DNA of 64,000 nt from Fimbriimonadales bacterium (GCA_025998675.1 AP024673.1:833221-897220); one strand, 5' to 3'; counted from the first letter of the stretch, positions 48,201-57,702 are shown. The notes: generated by a model not told the origin, from the sequence alone. A program made the numbers and translations.

Positions 48201-49251
48201 GCCTGTCGTCGTCCGCGAGCGCCAGATTGAAGACATCCTGGCGACCGACGCCGACCTGCTGGGGCAGATTCTGGGCGTGGCTGCGCCGCTGCGGGTGCTG
48301 GCGCGCCAGCTGGAGCTGCCCGACGGTGGGCGGCTGGACCTGATTTGTCTGGGCGGCGGATGCCTGCACCTGATAGAGCTGAAGGTGGAGCCTGCGCGCG
48401 CTGAGTTCGTGCAACAGACCGCCCGCTATCTGGAGCAAGTCCCTACTTTACAGCGGCAGGGCGCGCTGCCCAATGGCGCGGTACAGGGCTACCTCCTGTC
48501 GCCGTACATTCCCGCGCGCGTGCGCCGCGCATGTCAGACGGCGCAGATACACGCCGTCGCCTACGCGCCCGCCCGCGTGCTGGAACGCTTCTACAGCGGG
48601 TTCGAGCGCCGCATGCTTCCCCATCGGCTGATTACGCACAATCACGGCGTCTGGCATCTGGGCGTGACGAACCCCATCGTGGCGCAGCTGATGCAGACGC
48701 CCGCGCAGGCGGTGGACGCCCTTGCCAAAGGTACAGGGCTGGCGAAAAGCACCGTCGCCAGCTACCTCACCCTGCTGGAGCAGCTGGGCGTCGTGCAGCA
48801 GGAGGCGAAACGCTACCGCCTCACTCCCCTCGGCGAGCAGTACGCGCGTGCGATGACGCCCGGCAGCCGCACGATTTCGGAGGGGCAGGCGGAAGTATTG
48901 CGTGAATTCATCCTGCGCAACCCGTTCGCCAGCGGCGGGACGCTGGGAATCTTCACCGTCGTGGAGTGCGTCGCTTCTCTGGCGAAGAATCAGTATCCCG
49001 TGCCGCTGGAGCTGCTCAGCGACACCTTCACGCTGGCGGTGGGCAACCAGACGCGCTGGAACCAGCCGAAGACGCGCCGCGACGCCACGCGCATGTATGT
49101 GGAGTACGCCGCGCAACTGGGACTGCTGGCGCGTGTGGGCGACCGTGTGTACCTGACGCCGACGGGCGCGCGCTTCAACCTGATGCTGCAACTGCACAAG
49201 TCCATCCAGCTGGCAGCGCCCCTTGCCGACGAGCGCCTGCCGCAGGGATAG
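48184..49251 (+). CDS. NucS/DUF91-like PD-(D/E)XK nuclease fused to winged-helix region
   Basis: 355 residues. The N-terminal ~130 residues contain the nuclease core: [20 protein letters not shown] gives D-(x)n-E-L-K, preceded by a helical lead-in and followed by [14 protein letters not shown]. This is the NucS/endonuclease family pattern used in mismatch or branched-DNA cleavage. From ~175, [20 protein letters not shown], then [20 protein letters not shown], is a winged helix-turn-helix. The remainder is helical with a second wHTH-like end ([18 protein letters not shown]). It sits between gnd and zwf in one operon, which is unexpected. Confidence 0.7.
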   Translation: MTASREPVVVRERQIEDILATDADLLGQILGVAAPLRVLARQLELPDGGRLDLICLGGGCLHLIELKVEPARAEFVQQTARYLEQVPTLQRQGALPNGAVQGYLLSPYIPARVRRACQTAQIHAVAYAPARVLERFYSGFERRMLPHRLITHNHGVWHLGVTNPIVAQLMQTPAQAVDALAKGTGLAKSTVASYLTLLEQLGVVQQEAKRYRLTPLGEQYARAMTPGSRTISEGQAEVLREFILRNPFASGGTLGIFTVVECVASLAKNQYPVPLELLSDTFTLAVGNQTRWNQPKTRRDATRMYVEYAAQLGLLARVGDRVYLTPTGARFNLMLQLHKSIQLAAPLADERLPQG

Positions 49252-49258
49252 GTATCCT
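49251..49258 (+). promoter_or_regulatory. GGTATCCT -10 element of zwf
   Basis: ATAGGTATCCT overlaps the stop of the nuclease gene (TAG) and lies 10 nt before ATG 49269. No Shine-Dalgarno is present. A weaker match to the class, possibly giving zwf its own leaderless mRNA. Confidence 0.45.
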
Positions 49259-49268
49259 TAACCCCGTC

Positions 49269-50723
49269 ATGACCCAGCGCGAGACGACGATTGTGATTTT
49301 CGGGGCGACGGGCGATTTGACGCGCCGCCTGCTGCTGCCCGCGCTGCTGCAACTGTGTCGCGCCCATGTGCTGCCCCCAAGCGTGCGCATCGTGCTGTAC
49401 GCCCGACGCCCCTACACCCTGGAACGCTACCTCGACGAGGTCGCTCAGGAGCTGCAGGCGGCGGGCAAGTCGCTGAACGGCTGGGACGAGTTCTGCACGC
49501 GCTTCGTCGCCTATGTGCAGGGCGGGCTCGATGCGCAGGGCGTGTGCCAGCTGCAGGAGCAGATTCAGGGCAACGCACTTTTTTACCTCGCGCTGCCGCC
49601 CGGAACCTTCGCGACCGCCAGCCAGCTGCTCGCCCACGCGGGACTGCACGACGAAACGCACGGCTTCCGACGCCTGATTATCGAAAAACCCTTCGGCTAC
49701 GACCTCGAAAGCGCACAAACGCTCGACCGACAGGTGCGCGAACACTGGCGCGAGGAGCAAATCTTCCGAATCGATCACTACCTCGGCAAGGAGACCGTGC
49801 AGAACATCCTCGTGTTCCGCTTCGCGAACCTGCTGCTGGAGCCGCTCTGGAACCGCAACTATGTCGAGCATGTGCAAATCACGGCGGCGGAGACGGCGGG
49901 GCTGGAGGGACGCGCAAGCTACTACGATCAGGCGGGCGCGCTGCGCGATATGATTCAGAACCACCTGATTCAGCTCTTCACCCTGACCGCGATGGAGCCG
50001 CCCAGCAGCCTCGTGCTGGACGATTTGCGCACGGAGAAGGTGAAGGTACTCAAGAGCGTGCGTCCCATCCCGCGCAGCGCGGTGAACGCCTTCGCTGTGC
50101 GCGCGCAATACACCGCAGGGCAAATCGGCGGCGTGCGCGTACCGGGCTACCTTGAGGAGGAGGGCATCCCCCACGACTCGACCACTGAGACCTACGCCGC
50201 CATCAAGCTCTATGTGGACAACTGGCGCTGGCGCGGCGTGCCGTTCTACCTGCGCACGGGCAAGCGCCTCGCCGCCGACCGCAGCGAGATTGCCGTGCAG
50301 TTCAAAACGCCCCCGCTGCACCTGTTTCGTGAGACACCCCTCGATCGGCTGGAGCCGAACTGGTTTCTGTTCGAGATGAAGCCTGCGGAGGCGCTCTACC
50401 TCACGGCGCAAGCCAAGAAGCTGGGGCTGGAGCTGACCCCGCGCACGATTACCCTGCGCGCGCCCTACCGCGAGGCGGGTCAGGAGGGCTTCGACGCCTA
50501 CACGACGCTGCTGCTCGACGCGCTGGAGGGCAACCGCCAGCACTTCCTGCGTTTCGACGAGGTGGAGTGGGCGTGGCGCGTGCTGGACCCCATCCTCAAG
50601 GCATGGCAGAGCGACGACAGCCCGCTGCCCACCTACCCCGCAGGCAGTGAGGGACCGCCCGAAGCCGCGCGCATCCTCGACAGTGAACTGCACCGCTGGC
50701 GACCCTTAGGAGGACACACATGA
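49269..50723 (+). CDS. zwf: Glucose-6-phosphate 1-dehydrogenase
   Basis: 484 residues from ATG 49269. NADP-binding [16 protein letters not shown]; active-site RIDHYLGKE in [40 protein letters not shown]; and [14 protein letters not shown] are all classical. It catalyses the first step of the oxidative pentose phosphate pathway. 6-phosphogluconolactonase is missing from the cluster. The stop overlaps the VOC gene start by 4 bp. Confidence 0.97.
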   Translation: MTQRETTIVIFGATGDLTRRLLLPALLQLCRAHVLPPSVRIVLYARRPYTLERYLDEVAQELQAAGKSLNGWDEFCTRFVAYVQGGLDAQGVCQLQEQIQGNALFYLALPPGTFATASQLLAHAGLHDETHGFRRLIIEKPFGYDLESAQTLDRQVREHWREEQIFRIDHYLGKETVQNILVFRFANLLLEPLWNRNYVEHVQITAAETAGLEGRASYYDQAGALRDMIQNHLIQLFTLTAMEPPSSLVLDDLRTEKVKVLKSVRPIPRSAVNAFAVRAQYTAGQIGGVRVPGYLEEEGIPHDSTTETYAAIKLYVDNWRWRGVPFYLRTGKRLAADRSEIAVQFKTPPLHLFRETPLDRLEPNWFLFEMKPAEALYLTAQAKKLGLELTPRTITLRAPYREAGQEGFDAYTTLLLDALEGNRQHFLRFDEVEWAWRVLDPILKAWQSDDSPLPTYPAGSEGPPEAARILDSELHRWRPLGGHT

Positions 50724-51100
50724 ACACTTCGCAACCGATTCAACAGGTATTCCCCCAGCTGCGCGTGAGCGTTTGGGAGCAGGCGCGCCGTTTTTATGTG
50801 GACGGACTGGGCTTTCAGGTGGACTGGACGCACCAGTTCGCCCCTGGTATGCCCGTTTTCGCGCAGGTAAGCCGCGAGGGACGCGCGCTGTTTCTGACCG
50901 AACACGCAGGCGACTGTCAGTTCGGCGGCGCGGCGTATCTCGTGCTGGACAATCTGGACGCCTTTTATCAGGAGGTTGTTCAGCGCGGGTTAATTCAGCC
51001 CGACCCACCCGAAGAGACCCCGTGGGGGCGTCGGGAGATGACCCTCAAAGACCCCGACGGCAATACCCTGCGCTTTGCGTCCCCGTTAGAGACGCGGTGA
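50720..51100 (+). CDS. VOC-superfamily (glyoxalase/bleomycin-resistance-like) protein
   Basis: 126 residues. Two beta-alpha-beta-beta-beta modules: [20 protein letters not shown], then [18 protein letters not shown] and the C-terminal [20 protein letters not shown]. This is the bleomycin-resistance-protein form, which binds rather than transforms its ligand in many members. The ATG overlaps the zwf stop (ATGA) and AGGAGG lies upstream. Ligand unknown; a metabolite-damage role alongside the pentose phosphate genes is only a guess. Confidence 0.8.
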   Translation: MNTSQPIQQVFPQLRVSVWEQARRFYVDGLGFQVDWTHQFAPGMPVFAQVSREGRALFLTEHAGDCQFGGAAYLVLDNLDAFYQEVVQRGLIQPDPPEETPWGRREMTLKDPDGNTLRFASPLETR

Positions 51101-51109
51101 ACAGGGACG

Positions 51110-51139
51110 CCCCCTCGCCCGCAGTGGCAGGCGAGGGGG
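51110..51139. terminator. Family 3 hairpin between convergent genes
   Basis: Arms CCCCCTCGCC and GGCGAGGGGG (10 bp, perfect) with a 10-nt loop, 9 bp after the VOC stop and 18 bp before the stop of the convergent dockerin-tailed gene. It is a divergent copy of the family 3 repeat that may serve as terminator. Confidence 0.5.
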
Positions 51140-51156
51140 GAGGAAGTGAGGACACA

Positions 51157-51558
51157 TCAACACCCACTGCCGAAGTTGAACAGCACAGTCAGCAGGTCGG
51201 CGTCGTCCACCGTGCCGTCGCAGTTCAGGTCGGCGGGGCTCAACCCAGTCGCGCCGAAGGCGAACAGCACCTGCAAGAGGTCCGCGTCGTCTACACAGCC
51301 GTTGCCATCCACATCGCCGTTGGAAACGATGCACGGCGTGAACCAGAAGCCGCCCGTGAGGCTGAAGCTGCCCCCCGTGAGCGCGCTGCTCGCGTCGGGT
51401 TGACCCACCGTGCCGCCGAGGTTGAAAGTGCCCCCCGTGGCGAAGGTGATTCCGCCGCCGTCAATCGTCCACCAGCTCAGGTCGTACCCGCCGCCCGACT
51501 GGGCGCACGCGACGCCGAGGAGCATCGCAACAAACGCACTCATCATCAGTGTTCTCAT
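51157..51558 (-). CDS. Small secreted protein with dockerin-like tail
   Basis: 133 residues from ATG 51558 (GGAGG 9 nt upstream; longer frame rejected). Signal peptide ~1-19 (MRTLMMSAFVAMLLGVACA). The ~55-residue mature domain SGGGYDLSWWTIDGGGITFA, then TGGTFNLGGTVGQPDASSAL and TGGSFSLTGGFW, is a common beta motif in secreted proteins of Armatimonadota, Chloroflexota and Planctomycetota. The tail GDVDGNGCVDDADLLQVLF then DLNCDGTVDDADLLTVLF ends NFGSGC. It is almost a minimal carrier of the tail. Confidence 0.75.
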   Translation of the reverse strand: MRTLMMSAFVAMLLGVACAQSGGGYDLSWWTIDGGGITFATGGTFNLGGTVGQPDASSALTGGSFSLTGGFWFTPCIVSNGDVDGNGCVDDADLLQVLFAFGATGLSPADLNCDGTVDDADLLTVLFNFGSGC

Positions 51559-51587
51559 CGTCGTTTGCCTCCATCGTTTGTTATTAG

Positions 51588-51613
51588 CCCCTCTCCCGTG
51601 GGCAGGAGAGGGG
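51588..51613. repeat. Family 3 hairpin repeat
   Basis: Arms CCCCTCTCC / GGAGAGGGG around CGTGGGCA, followed by CAAGGGGTGCGGGT. It lies between the metzincin gene stop (51629) and the downstream dockerin-tailed gene start, in a terminator-like position. Confidence 0.6.
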
Positions 51614-51628
51614 CAAGGGGTGCGGGTA

Positions 51629-53125
51629 TTAGGGCGCGCCGATTTGCACCATCCCACCGCACGCCTTGAGGCACATCCGCTTGCTAATCGTGAGAGTCTC
51701 GTTGTACGAACCCGCCTTGATATAGAGCGTAGGGAAGTCCAGCACCGCCGTGTCCACAAAGGGTGTTATCACATCCACACCTTCGCGAACCGTATTGAAG
51801 GGGAAGTCAAAGGTGCCGATCTCGGGAATCCATGCACTCCGGTCCACCCAGATGTCCAGCAAGCGGTAAAGCTCACGCGACCGGCGAGTTTCAGTAATCA
51901 CCCGAGCGTTATACGCTTCGTTTGGGTTGCCGATAGGCACACCCGTCGCCACACCCTGATAGGTTACATTCGGGTTGGAGAAATAGGGAATACGGGTACC
52001 CGGCGCATACGCCATCACTGTGCGGTACTGTACGCCGTTGTTGCCGGTGAACCGCCAACCGAACCCATACGTACGGAAGCCACAGCCCCCATTATCCCGG
52101 TCGTGCCCACACCCCTGATTGTGCCCAATCTCGTGAGCAAAAGTGTAGTTGGTACAATCCCACTTTACCAGACTAAACGCCCTCTCTGGGTCACTACCAT
52201 TCCCACACCAGGCAAGTCCGCAGACATCCGTATTGTCCACCAACAAAACGACCTGATCGGCGCGATAGTTGGTGCGATCCGAGTGGATGCCGTCCATTAC
52301 GCCGTCGCTGGGATTGGTCAGGTGATTCAGCTGCGTGCTGCCGTCTCCGTTCCCTTCACCAGAATAGCTCACTTCCAGCCGCCGCACTAAGCGCGCCGTC
52401 AAGCTGATCTGGCTGTTCTGGTAGGCTTCGTTGCACTGGTCGACAAACAACTGGATGCGCGCGTTCATGAGATTCGCTCCACCAATCGCCTGGCGCGCCT
52501 GCGTGGTGTAGTAAACGGCGATGTCCAGCACCGCTCGCGGCTCGGTGCAGGCAGCTGTGCCGAAGTCGTCGTCCCCTGCCATCTCAAAATCCTGATTGGC
52601 AAAGTGGGCGTGCCACCCGGCATCCTCGGGTGTCATCTCAAACGGCAGCGGCGTCTCGTTCCCCTGATTCCCGCACGGCGGCTCCTCGCCAATCTGCACC
52701 ACCACATAGAGGTCATCCTTGTAGTAGCGCAGATCAAACACCGCCTCATACATCGGCACAGAGACAAACAACGCGAGCGCGTCCTCCTCCATCACCAGAA
52801 TGAAGTGGCTGCCGTCCAGCCCTTCCAGGCGTCCGAAGCAGGAGTAGCGCCGTTCGTTTCGGCGCTCCACACGCTCTACCACGCCAATAGGGTTGACGCC
52901 GTCCAGCAGGTTGAACAGTACGCGGCTGCCCGGTTGCAGGCTCTGCACCACCTGCCAGTGGACACGCACAGGTTGGTAGGCTTGTGCGTTGCGCAAAGCC
53001 GGGGCGCCTGCAGGTACGGTCGCCTTCACTGGCGTAAAGAGGGGCGGGGCAGCCGATTGTGCCTGTCCGCCCAACCAGAGCGCGCCGAGGATTAGAATCG
53101 CCCAAAAGCCCTTAGGTGTTTTCAT
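51629..53125 (-). CDS. Secreted metzincin protease (reprolysin/M12B-like)
   Basis: 498 residues from ATG 53125 (GGAGG 8 nt upstream). Signal peptide ~1-24 (ending GGQAQSA). The zinc site AHEIGHNQGCGHDRDNGG gives HExxHxxGxxH-D, and RTVMAYAPG supplies the Met-turn. Upstream AVLDIAVYYTTQARQAIGG and the NDNTDVCGLAWCG-like region fit M12B. The end IKAGSYNETLTISKRMCLKA matches the beta-helix repeat found at the C-termini of many secreted proteins. It is probably exported and active outside. It sits 13 bp after the fibre-like gene. Confidence 0.85.
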   Translation of the reverse strand: MKTPKGFWAILILGALWLGGQAQSAAPPLFTPVKATVPAGAPALRNAQAYQPVRVHWQVVQSLQPGSRVLFNLLDGVNPIGVVERVERRNERRYSCFGRLEGLDGSHFILVMEEDALALFVSVPMYEAVFDLRYYKDDLYVVVQIGEEPPCGNQGNETPLPFEMTPEDAGWHAHFANQDFEMAGDDDFGTAACTEPRAVLDIAVYYTTQARQAIGGANLMNARIQLFVDQCNEAYQNSQISLTARLVRRLEVSYSGEGNGDGSTQLNHLTNPSDGVMDGIHSDRTNYRADQVVLLVDNTDVCGLAWCGNGSDPERAFSLVKWDCTNYTFAHEIGHNQGCGHDRDNGGCGFRTYGFGWRFTGNNGVQYRTVMAYAPGTRIPYFSNPNVTYQGVATGVPIGNPNEAYNARVITETRRSRELYRLLDIWVDRSAWIPEIGTFDFPFNTVREGVDVITPFVDTAVLDFPTLYIKAGSYNETLTISKRMCLKACGGMVQIGAP

Positions 53126-53138
53126 GGCGATTGCCTCC

Positions 53139-54896
53139 TCACAGCAGGTTGACCAGCACCAGCACGAAGCCCGTCTTGCCTTTCTCAAGGCGGGTCATCG
53201 CCTTGCCCAGTGTCGCACCCTGTGCTTTGCGCAGGTCGGTCGCTTTCATCGCGTAGCCCGGACGCGACGCGGTGGTCAACAAATCGCCAGGTTCGATAGC
53301 GTGCTGGGTGGCGTCGGCGTAGACCCACACGCGCCCGCTGATAGCAATCGGGGCGTGGTTCTCACTGCCTTCCATGTTGCCCAGCACGATGCCCTTGGAC
53401 AGCCCATTCGCGCCCGCGACGATGCCTGCCACGCGCTTATTGTACACGCCGCGCGCCAGGCGCAGGTTGCCGGGGTTGTCGGGGTCAATCTCCACGACCA
53501 TGCCGGGCTGCACTTCGTCGGTGGTGGGGAACTTCTCGGCGAAGTCGGCGCCCACAATCTGCAGCACATCGACCTTCGCCGTGCCGTTCACAACCAGTCT
53601 CTGGTCGGGCGCTGTGGTGCCGATGCCGACATTTCCTGTATCTGTGACTACCATCCTCGTGAAGTTGCCATTGGTTCGGAATTGCAGCCCATTGGGGTTT
53701 GAACTTGCATTGTATATCACACCGCCCGACACATTGCTGGTTGGGTTTCCGAATAAGATACCGCTTTCGTTAGCGGCAGGGGTCAACAGGTTAATGTAAG
53801 CATTGGTGCTATTTTTAACTGCCAGAACAGCGTTGCTATGCGCTGCCACAGTCCCTGCGCTGGCTCGACGCACATGCAGGCTTGATTCGGGAAGTGATGT
53901 GCCGATGCCTATTCGAGTGCCCGTGCTGTTCATCAAGCCGCCCGATACCTTGTTCAGCGACGCCTCGTCGGATGCCAACTTCGTGTTATCCACGGCGTTA
54001 TTTGCCAGCATGCTCGTCACGATTCCGCTCGTAGCGACGCTGAAGGTGGTTCCTGACAGGCTCAGTCCCGCGCCCGCCGAATACTGAGTGTCGGCGTCAT
54101 TTGCAGGCGCCCATTCGGCGCCGCTCCACTTCAGCACCTGTCCACTGCTGGGCGCAGTGGTGGACAGAGGGCGTCCCTGAATGCGCGCCACCGTCGGGTT
54201 CGGGTAGGTTCCCGACAGGTCGCCGCCCGCCGCACCGCCCGGCGGCACGCCCGAAATGCTCACATTGCGGGCAGCGGTGATGCGCCCCTGCGCATTCACG
54301 GTGAACTGCGCCACCTGTGTGGCGCTGCCGTAAGTATTGGCGGTCACACCTGTGATGGACAACTTCGCATCGGTCACCGCGCCGTCCGCCAGCATGCCTG
54401 TTACGACCCCTGAAGGGGCGATGCTAAAGGTTGTTCCGCTCAACTGGAGACCTGTCCCTGCAGAATAGATGGTGTCGTTATCGATGTTATCCGCAAAGCC
54501 TGCCGGGACGCTAATCAGACCACTCCACGGCGTCCTTTGCGCGAAAATGCTATACGGGGTGGGCGTCACAACGACGCGCGGCGATAAGGTCGTATACGCG
54601 CCCGTGCTGTTGCCAGGACGCACCGCAATCTCCAGATACCGATCCGCGCCTGTCCACACCGCGCCAAAGTCAATCACTGTCGTGAACAAGCCGTTCTGCA
54701 CGGTCAGGTCATTCGCAAACTGGTCGGTTCCGACCTGCGCGCCCCCTGCTGGGGCGTCGTACAGTCGGAAGCGAAAGTCGTAGGTTCCGTTCGCGGGGCT
54801 GCCGCTCACACGCAGGAACCCCTGATAGGTGAACGGCTGGGCGCACCCAAGCGCGAGTAAAATGATAAGCCCAATGCTACACAGCGCAATTCGCAT
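53139..54896 (-). CDS. Secreted fibre-like protein with phage-tail-fibre-type repeats
   Basis: 585 residues. The signal peptide MRIALCSIGLIILLALGCAQ may be lipoprotein-type (LALGC). Residues 20-120 form a beta domain (FTYQGFLRVSGSPANGTYDF, YLEIAVRPG). The middle has tail-fibre-like repeats: YSAGTGLQLSGTTFSIAPSG twice, AQFTVNAQGRITAARNVSIS and GDLSGTYPNPTVARI. Then NVGIGTTAPDQRLVVNGTAK introduces a C-terminal domain (EIDPDNPGNLRLARGVYNKR, RVWVYADATQHAIEPGDLLT) seen in bacterial surface proteins. Likely an extracellular trimeric fibre. AAGGAGG lies upstream; TATAAT at ~55000-55005 (minus strand) gives a ~95-nt leader. Confidence 0.72.
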   Translation of the reverse strand: MRIALCSIGLIILLALGCAQPFTYQGFLRVSGSPANGTYDFRFRLYDAPAGGAQVGTDQFANDLTVQNGLFTTVIDFGAVWTGADRYLEIAVRPGNSTGAYTTLSPRVVVTPTPYSIFAQRTPWSGLISVPAGFADNIDNDTIYSAGTGLQLSGTTFSIAPSGVVTGMLADGAVTDAKLSITGVTANTYGSATQVAQFTVNAQGRITAARNVSISGVPPGGAAGGDLSGTYPNPTVARIQGRPLSTTAPSSGQVLKWSGAEWAPANDADTQYSAGAGLSLSGTTFSVATSGIVTSMLANNAVDNTKLASDEASLNKVSGGLMNSTGTRIGIGTSLPESSLHVRRASAGTVAAHSNAVLAVKNSTNAYINLLTPAANESGILFGNPTSNVSGGVIYNASSNPNGLQFRTNGNFTRMVVTDTGNVGIGTTAPDQRLVVNGTAKVDVLQIVGADFAEKFPTTDEVQPGMVVEIDPDNPGNLRLARGVYNKRVAGIVAGANGLSKGIVLGNMEGSENHAPIAISGRVWVYADATQHAIEPGDLLTTASRPGYAMKATDLRKAQGATLGKAMTRLEKGKTGFVLVLVNLL

Positions 54897-55116
54897 TGCT
54901 TAGCCTCCTTGAACGAAAAATTAGCAAATGAGGAAGAAATAAGAGAGCGCCGATGCAGCAGGACATTCTGCGTATCTCATCCTTCACTTGCTAATGCCTA
55001 TTATACACCACTTTTTTTGCAAAATGCAACACGCACGACGATACGCAGTCAGAAACCTGCCGATTGCGACGAACCCGGCAGGACTTACTCGCACCGCGTT
55101 GAAGCGTTTCAGTACT

Positions 55117-57702
55117 ATGCAAGTGCAGGGTAGTTTTCCGTGGGTGGCGCGTTTCAACGAGCCGCTGCAGGGCGCGGCGGACTTCAGCTTTCTGATTGAC
55201 CACAAGCCGGCGGGCGCGCGCGGCTGGGTGCGCGTCGGGGACGACGGACACTACTATCTGGGCAAACGGCGCATTCGCTTCTGGGGAGTCAATATCACGG
55301 CGGGCGCGTGCTTTCCTGAACCCGAAGACGCCGTCAAGATGGCGACCCAGATTGCCCAGGCAGGCTGCAACATCGTGCGGTTCCACCACATGGACGCCTT
55401 CTGGGCGACCCCATCCGTGATTGATTACGCGCAGGGCAACTCGCGCCAGATAAATGCGCAGGCGATGGCGCGCTTCGACGAGCTGTTTGCGCAGCTGCGC
55501 GCGCGCGGCGTCTACACGAATATCAACCTGCTGGTGAATCGGCGATTCTATGCGGCGGACGGGCTGCCCCGCGAAATCGAGCAAATCGGCGATGTGAAGG
55601 CGCAGCATGCGGTTGGATGCTTCTACCGTCCGCTGATTGAGCTGCAGAAAGAGTTCGCCCGCCAGATACTCACCCATCGCAACCCCAAAACGGGGCGCAC
55701 CTACGCCGAAGACCCCGCCGTCGCGATGGTCGAGATTAACAACGAAAACGGGCTGATTCAGGGATGGTACATGAGCTACATCGACAACGCGCCCGAAGTG
55801 TTCCGCAATGACCTGCAGCGCCAGTGGAACGAGTGGCTGGCGCGTAAGTACCCCAGCACGGAGGCGATGCGCCGCGCGTGGGGCGAGCGGAGCGAGCCGC
55901 TGGGCGCCGAGATGCTGCGCAACCCGCGCTTCGCCGACGGACTGCAGCACTGGAATGTGGAGCAGCACGGCGGGGCGCAACTGCACGCGGAAGTCAGCCC
56001 CACAGGCTACAACGGCGCGCCCAGCGTGCGCCTGCGCGCCACACAAACCAGCCCCACCGACTGGCACGGGCAGTTCAATCAGCCGCAACTGCGCTTCGAG
56101 GCGGGACGAATCTACACCCTGCGATTCGCCGCCCGCGCCAGCAGCCCGCGCAGAATCGGGCTCAGCGTGATGCAGGCGCGCGCGCCATGGGAGTGGCTGG
56201 GCTTCTCACAGGAGATTGCGCTGGATGCCCAGTGGCGCGTGTTCGAGTTCAGTTTCACCCTGCCGCGCGGCGATGAGAACGCCCGAATCAACTTCTTCCG
56301 TCTGGCGATGGAAGCGGGCGAGGTGGAGCTGGCGGAGTTCTCGCTGCGTCCGGGCGGCGCGCTGCGCGTCGCGCCCGACGGCGACCTGCTGGGCGAACGA
56401 CGCACGCCGATGATTTTCCACCGTCAGCGCGCGACCACCCCCGAACCCATGCTGCGCGACTGGCTGGAGTTCCTGTGGGAGACCGAACGCGCCTACTGGC
56501 TGGAGATGGCGAACTACATCAAGCGCGAGCTGGGCTACAAAGGGATTGTGTTCGGCACAATTATAATTTGCAGCACGCCCCATCTGATGGCGCAACTGGA
56601 CACCGTGGACGGGCACGCCTACTGGATGCATCCGGAGTTCCCCGGCGCGCAGTGGGACTTCAACAACTGGTTTGTGCGCAACGAGCCGCTGGTCAACAGC
56701 GACGAGACGACCCTGCGCCGCCTTGCCCAACATCGCGTACTGGGCAAGCCCTACACGGTGACGGAGTACGACCACCCCGCGCCGAATCAGTACGCGGCGG
56801 AGGGGCTGCCGATGCTGGCGGCGCACGGCGCGCTGCAGGATTGGGACGGACTGTTCCCCTTCGACTACGGCCCCTCGTCGGGCGAGGGGCGTATCAACGC
56901 CTTTTTTGAGCAGCGCACGCACCCCGCGAAGTGGGCGCTGATGCGCGCGTGCGCCGCGCTGTTTGTACGCGGCGATGTGCGCCCCGCACAGCAACTGATT
57001 TGCGCCGTGTTTACGCGCGAGGCGGAGCTGGACGCCCTGCGCCATACATGGGCGTGGGGGCTGCCCGACGGCAGGTTCGCGGGGCTGGACGGCAGAGCGA
57101 CGACGATGCATCGCGTCGCCACGGCGCTGACGCCGAATCAGGTTCCGCGCGGCGCACGCCGCCCACAGGAGGTCGCCATCCCCGACAGCCGCCGCGTCGC
57201 CGACACGGGCGAACTCATCTGGGACCGTACACAGCCGAGTCGGGGCTACCTCGTGGTCAGGGCGCGCCTCTCGAAGGCGGCGATTGGCTTTATCGGTGGG
57301 CGCACACTCGATCTTGGCGATGGCTTCCGCCTGCAGGTGCAGGACGCGCCGCTGGACGGCTTCGGCGTCGTGGCGCTTACCGTGCGCGCGGAGAAACCCG
57401 TCTGGCGCGCGCTGATTACCTGCGTCAGCACAACGGAGAACACGGGCTGGAACCTGCGCGATTTGGGCGAGCGGCGCATCACCGTCGGCAACCAGTGGGG
57501 CGACGCGCCCACGCGCATCGCCGTGCCCCGCGCCGTGCTGACTCTCCCCTACCCCGCCGCGCGCGTGCAGTGCTGGGCGTTGCGCGAGGACGGCAGTCGC
57601 GCGCGCGCCCTCAAACCCACCCCAGCGGGCAACGCTCGCTGCCAAATTGAACTCTCCCCACAACACCGCACCCTCTGGTACGAGCTGGAAGTGCGCGGCT
57701 AA
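55117..57702 (+). CDS. Large glycoside hydrolase (clan A, GH5-like) with inserted carbohydrate-binding module
   Basis: 861 residues from ATG 55117 (weak GAAGCG upstream; in-frame ATGs at 54994 and 55024 are alternatives). The barrel starts RRIRFWGVNITAGACFPEPE and NIVRFHHMDAFWATPS. The acid/base is the Glu in MVEINNENG (~209) and the nucleophile probably the Glu of VTEYDHP (~550). Residues ~270-400 between barrel halves look like a CBM4/9-type sandwich (NPRFADGLQHWNVEQHGGAQ). The C-terminal domain is beta-rich. No signal peptide is evident from this start. The stop codon is the first triplet of a dispersed repeat. Confidence 0.75.
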   Translation: MQVQGSFPWVARFNEPLQGAADFSFLIDHKPAGARGWVRVGDDGHYYLGKRRIRFWGVNITAGACFPEPEDAVKMATQIAQAGCNIVRFHHMDAFWATPSVIDYAQGNSRQINAQAMARFDELFAQLRARGVYTNINLLVNRRFYAADGLPREIEQIGDVKAQHAVGCFYRPLIELQKEFARQILTHRNPKTGRTYAEDPAVAMVEINNENGLIQGWYMSYIDNAPEVFRNDLQRQWNEWLARKYPSTEAMRRAWGERSEPLGAEMLRNPRFADGLQHWNVEQHGGAQLHAEVSPTGYNGAPSVRLRATQTSPTDWHGQFNQPQLRFEAGRIYTLRFAARASSPRRIGLSVMQARAPWEWLGFSQEIALDAQWRVFEFSFTLPRGDENARINFFRLAMEAGEVELAEFSLRPGGALRVAPDGDLLGERRTPMIFHRQRATTPEPMLRDWLEFLWETERAYWLEMANYIKRELGYKGIVFGTIIICSTPHLMAQLDTVDGHAYWMHPEFPGAQWDFNNWFVRNEPLVNSDETTLRRLAQHRVLGKPYTVTEYDHPAPNQYAAEGLPMLAAHGALQDWDGLFPFDYGPSSGEGRINAFFEQRTHPAKWALMRACAALFVRGDVRPAQQLICAVFTREAELDALRHTWAWGLPDGRFAGLDGRATTMHRVATALTPNQVPRGARRPQEVAIPDSRRVADTGELIWDRTQPSRGYLVVRARLSKAAIGFIGGRTLDLGDGFRLQVQDAPLDGFGVVALTVRAEKPVWRALITCVSTTENTGWNLRDLGERRITVGNQWGDAPTRIAVPRAVLTLPYPAARVQCWALREDGSRARALKPTPAGNARCQIELSPQHRTLWYELEVRG

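Noticed and set aside
48990-50693. 567-residue minus-strand ORF
   Set aside because: Antisense to zwf, which has all G6PDH motifs.
53139-54896. Prophage remnant suggested by tail-fibre repeats
   Set aside because: The protein has a signal peptide and is flanked by secreted metzincin and dockerin-tailed genes; no capsid, terminase, integrase or lysis gene is present.
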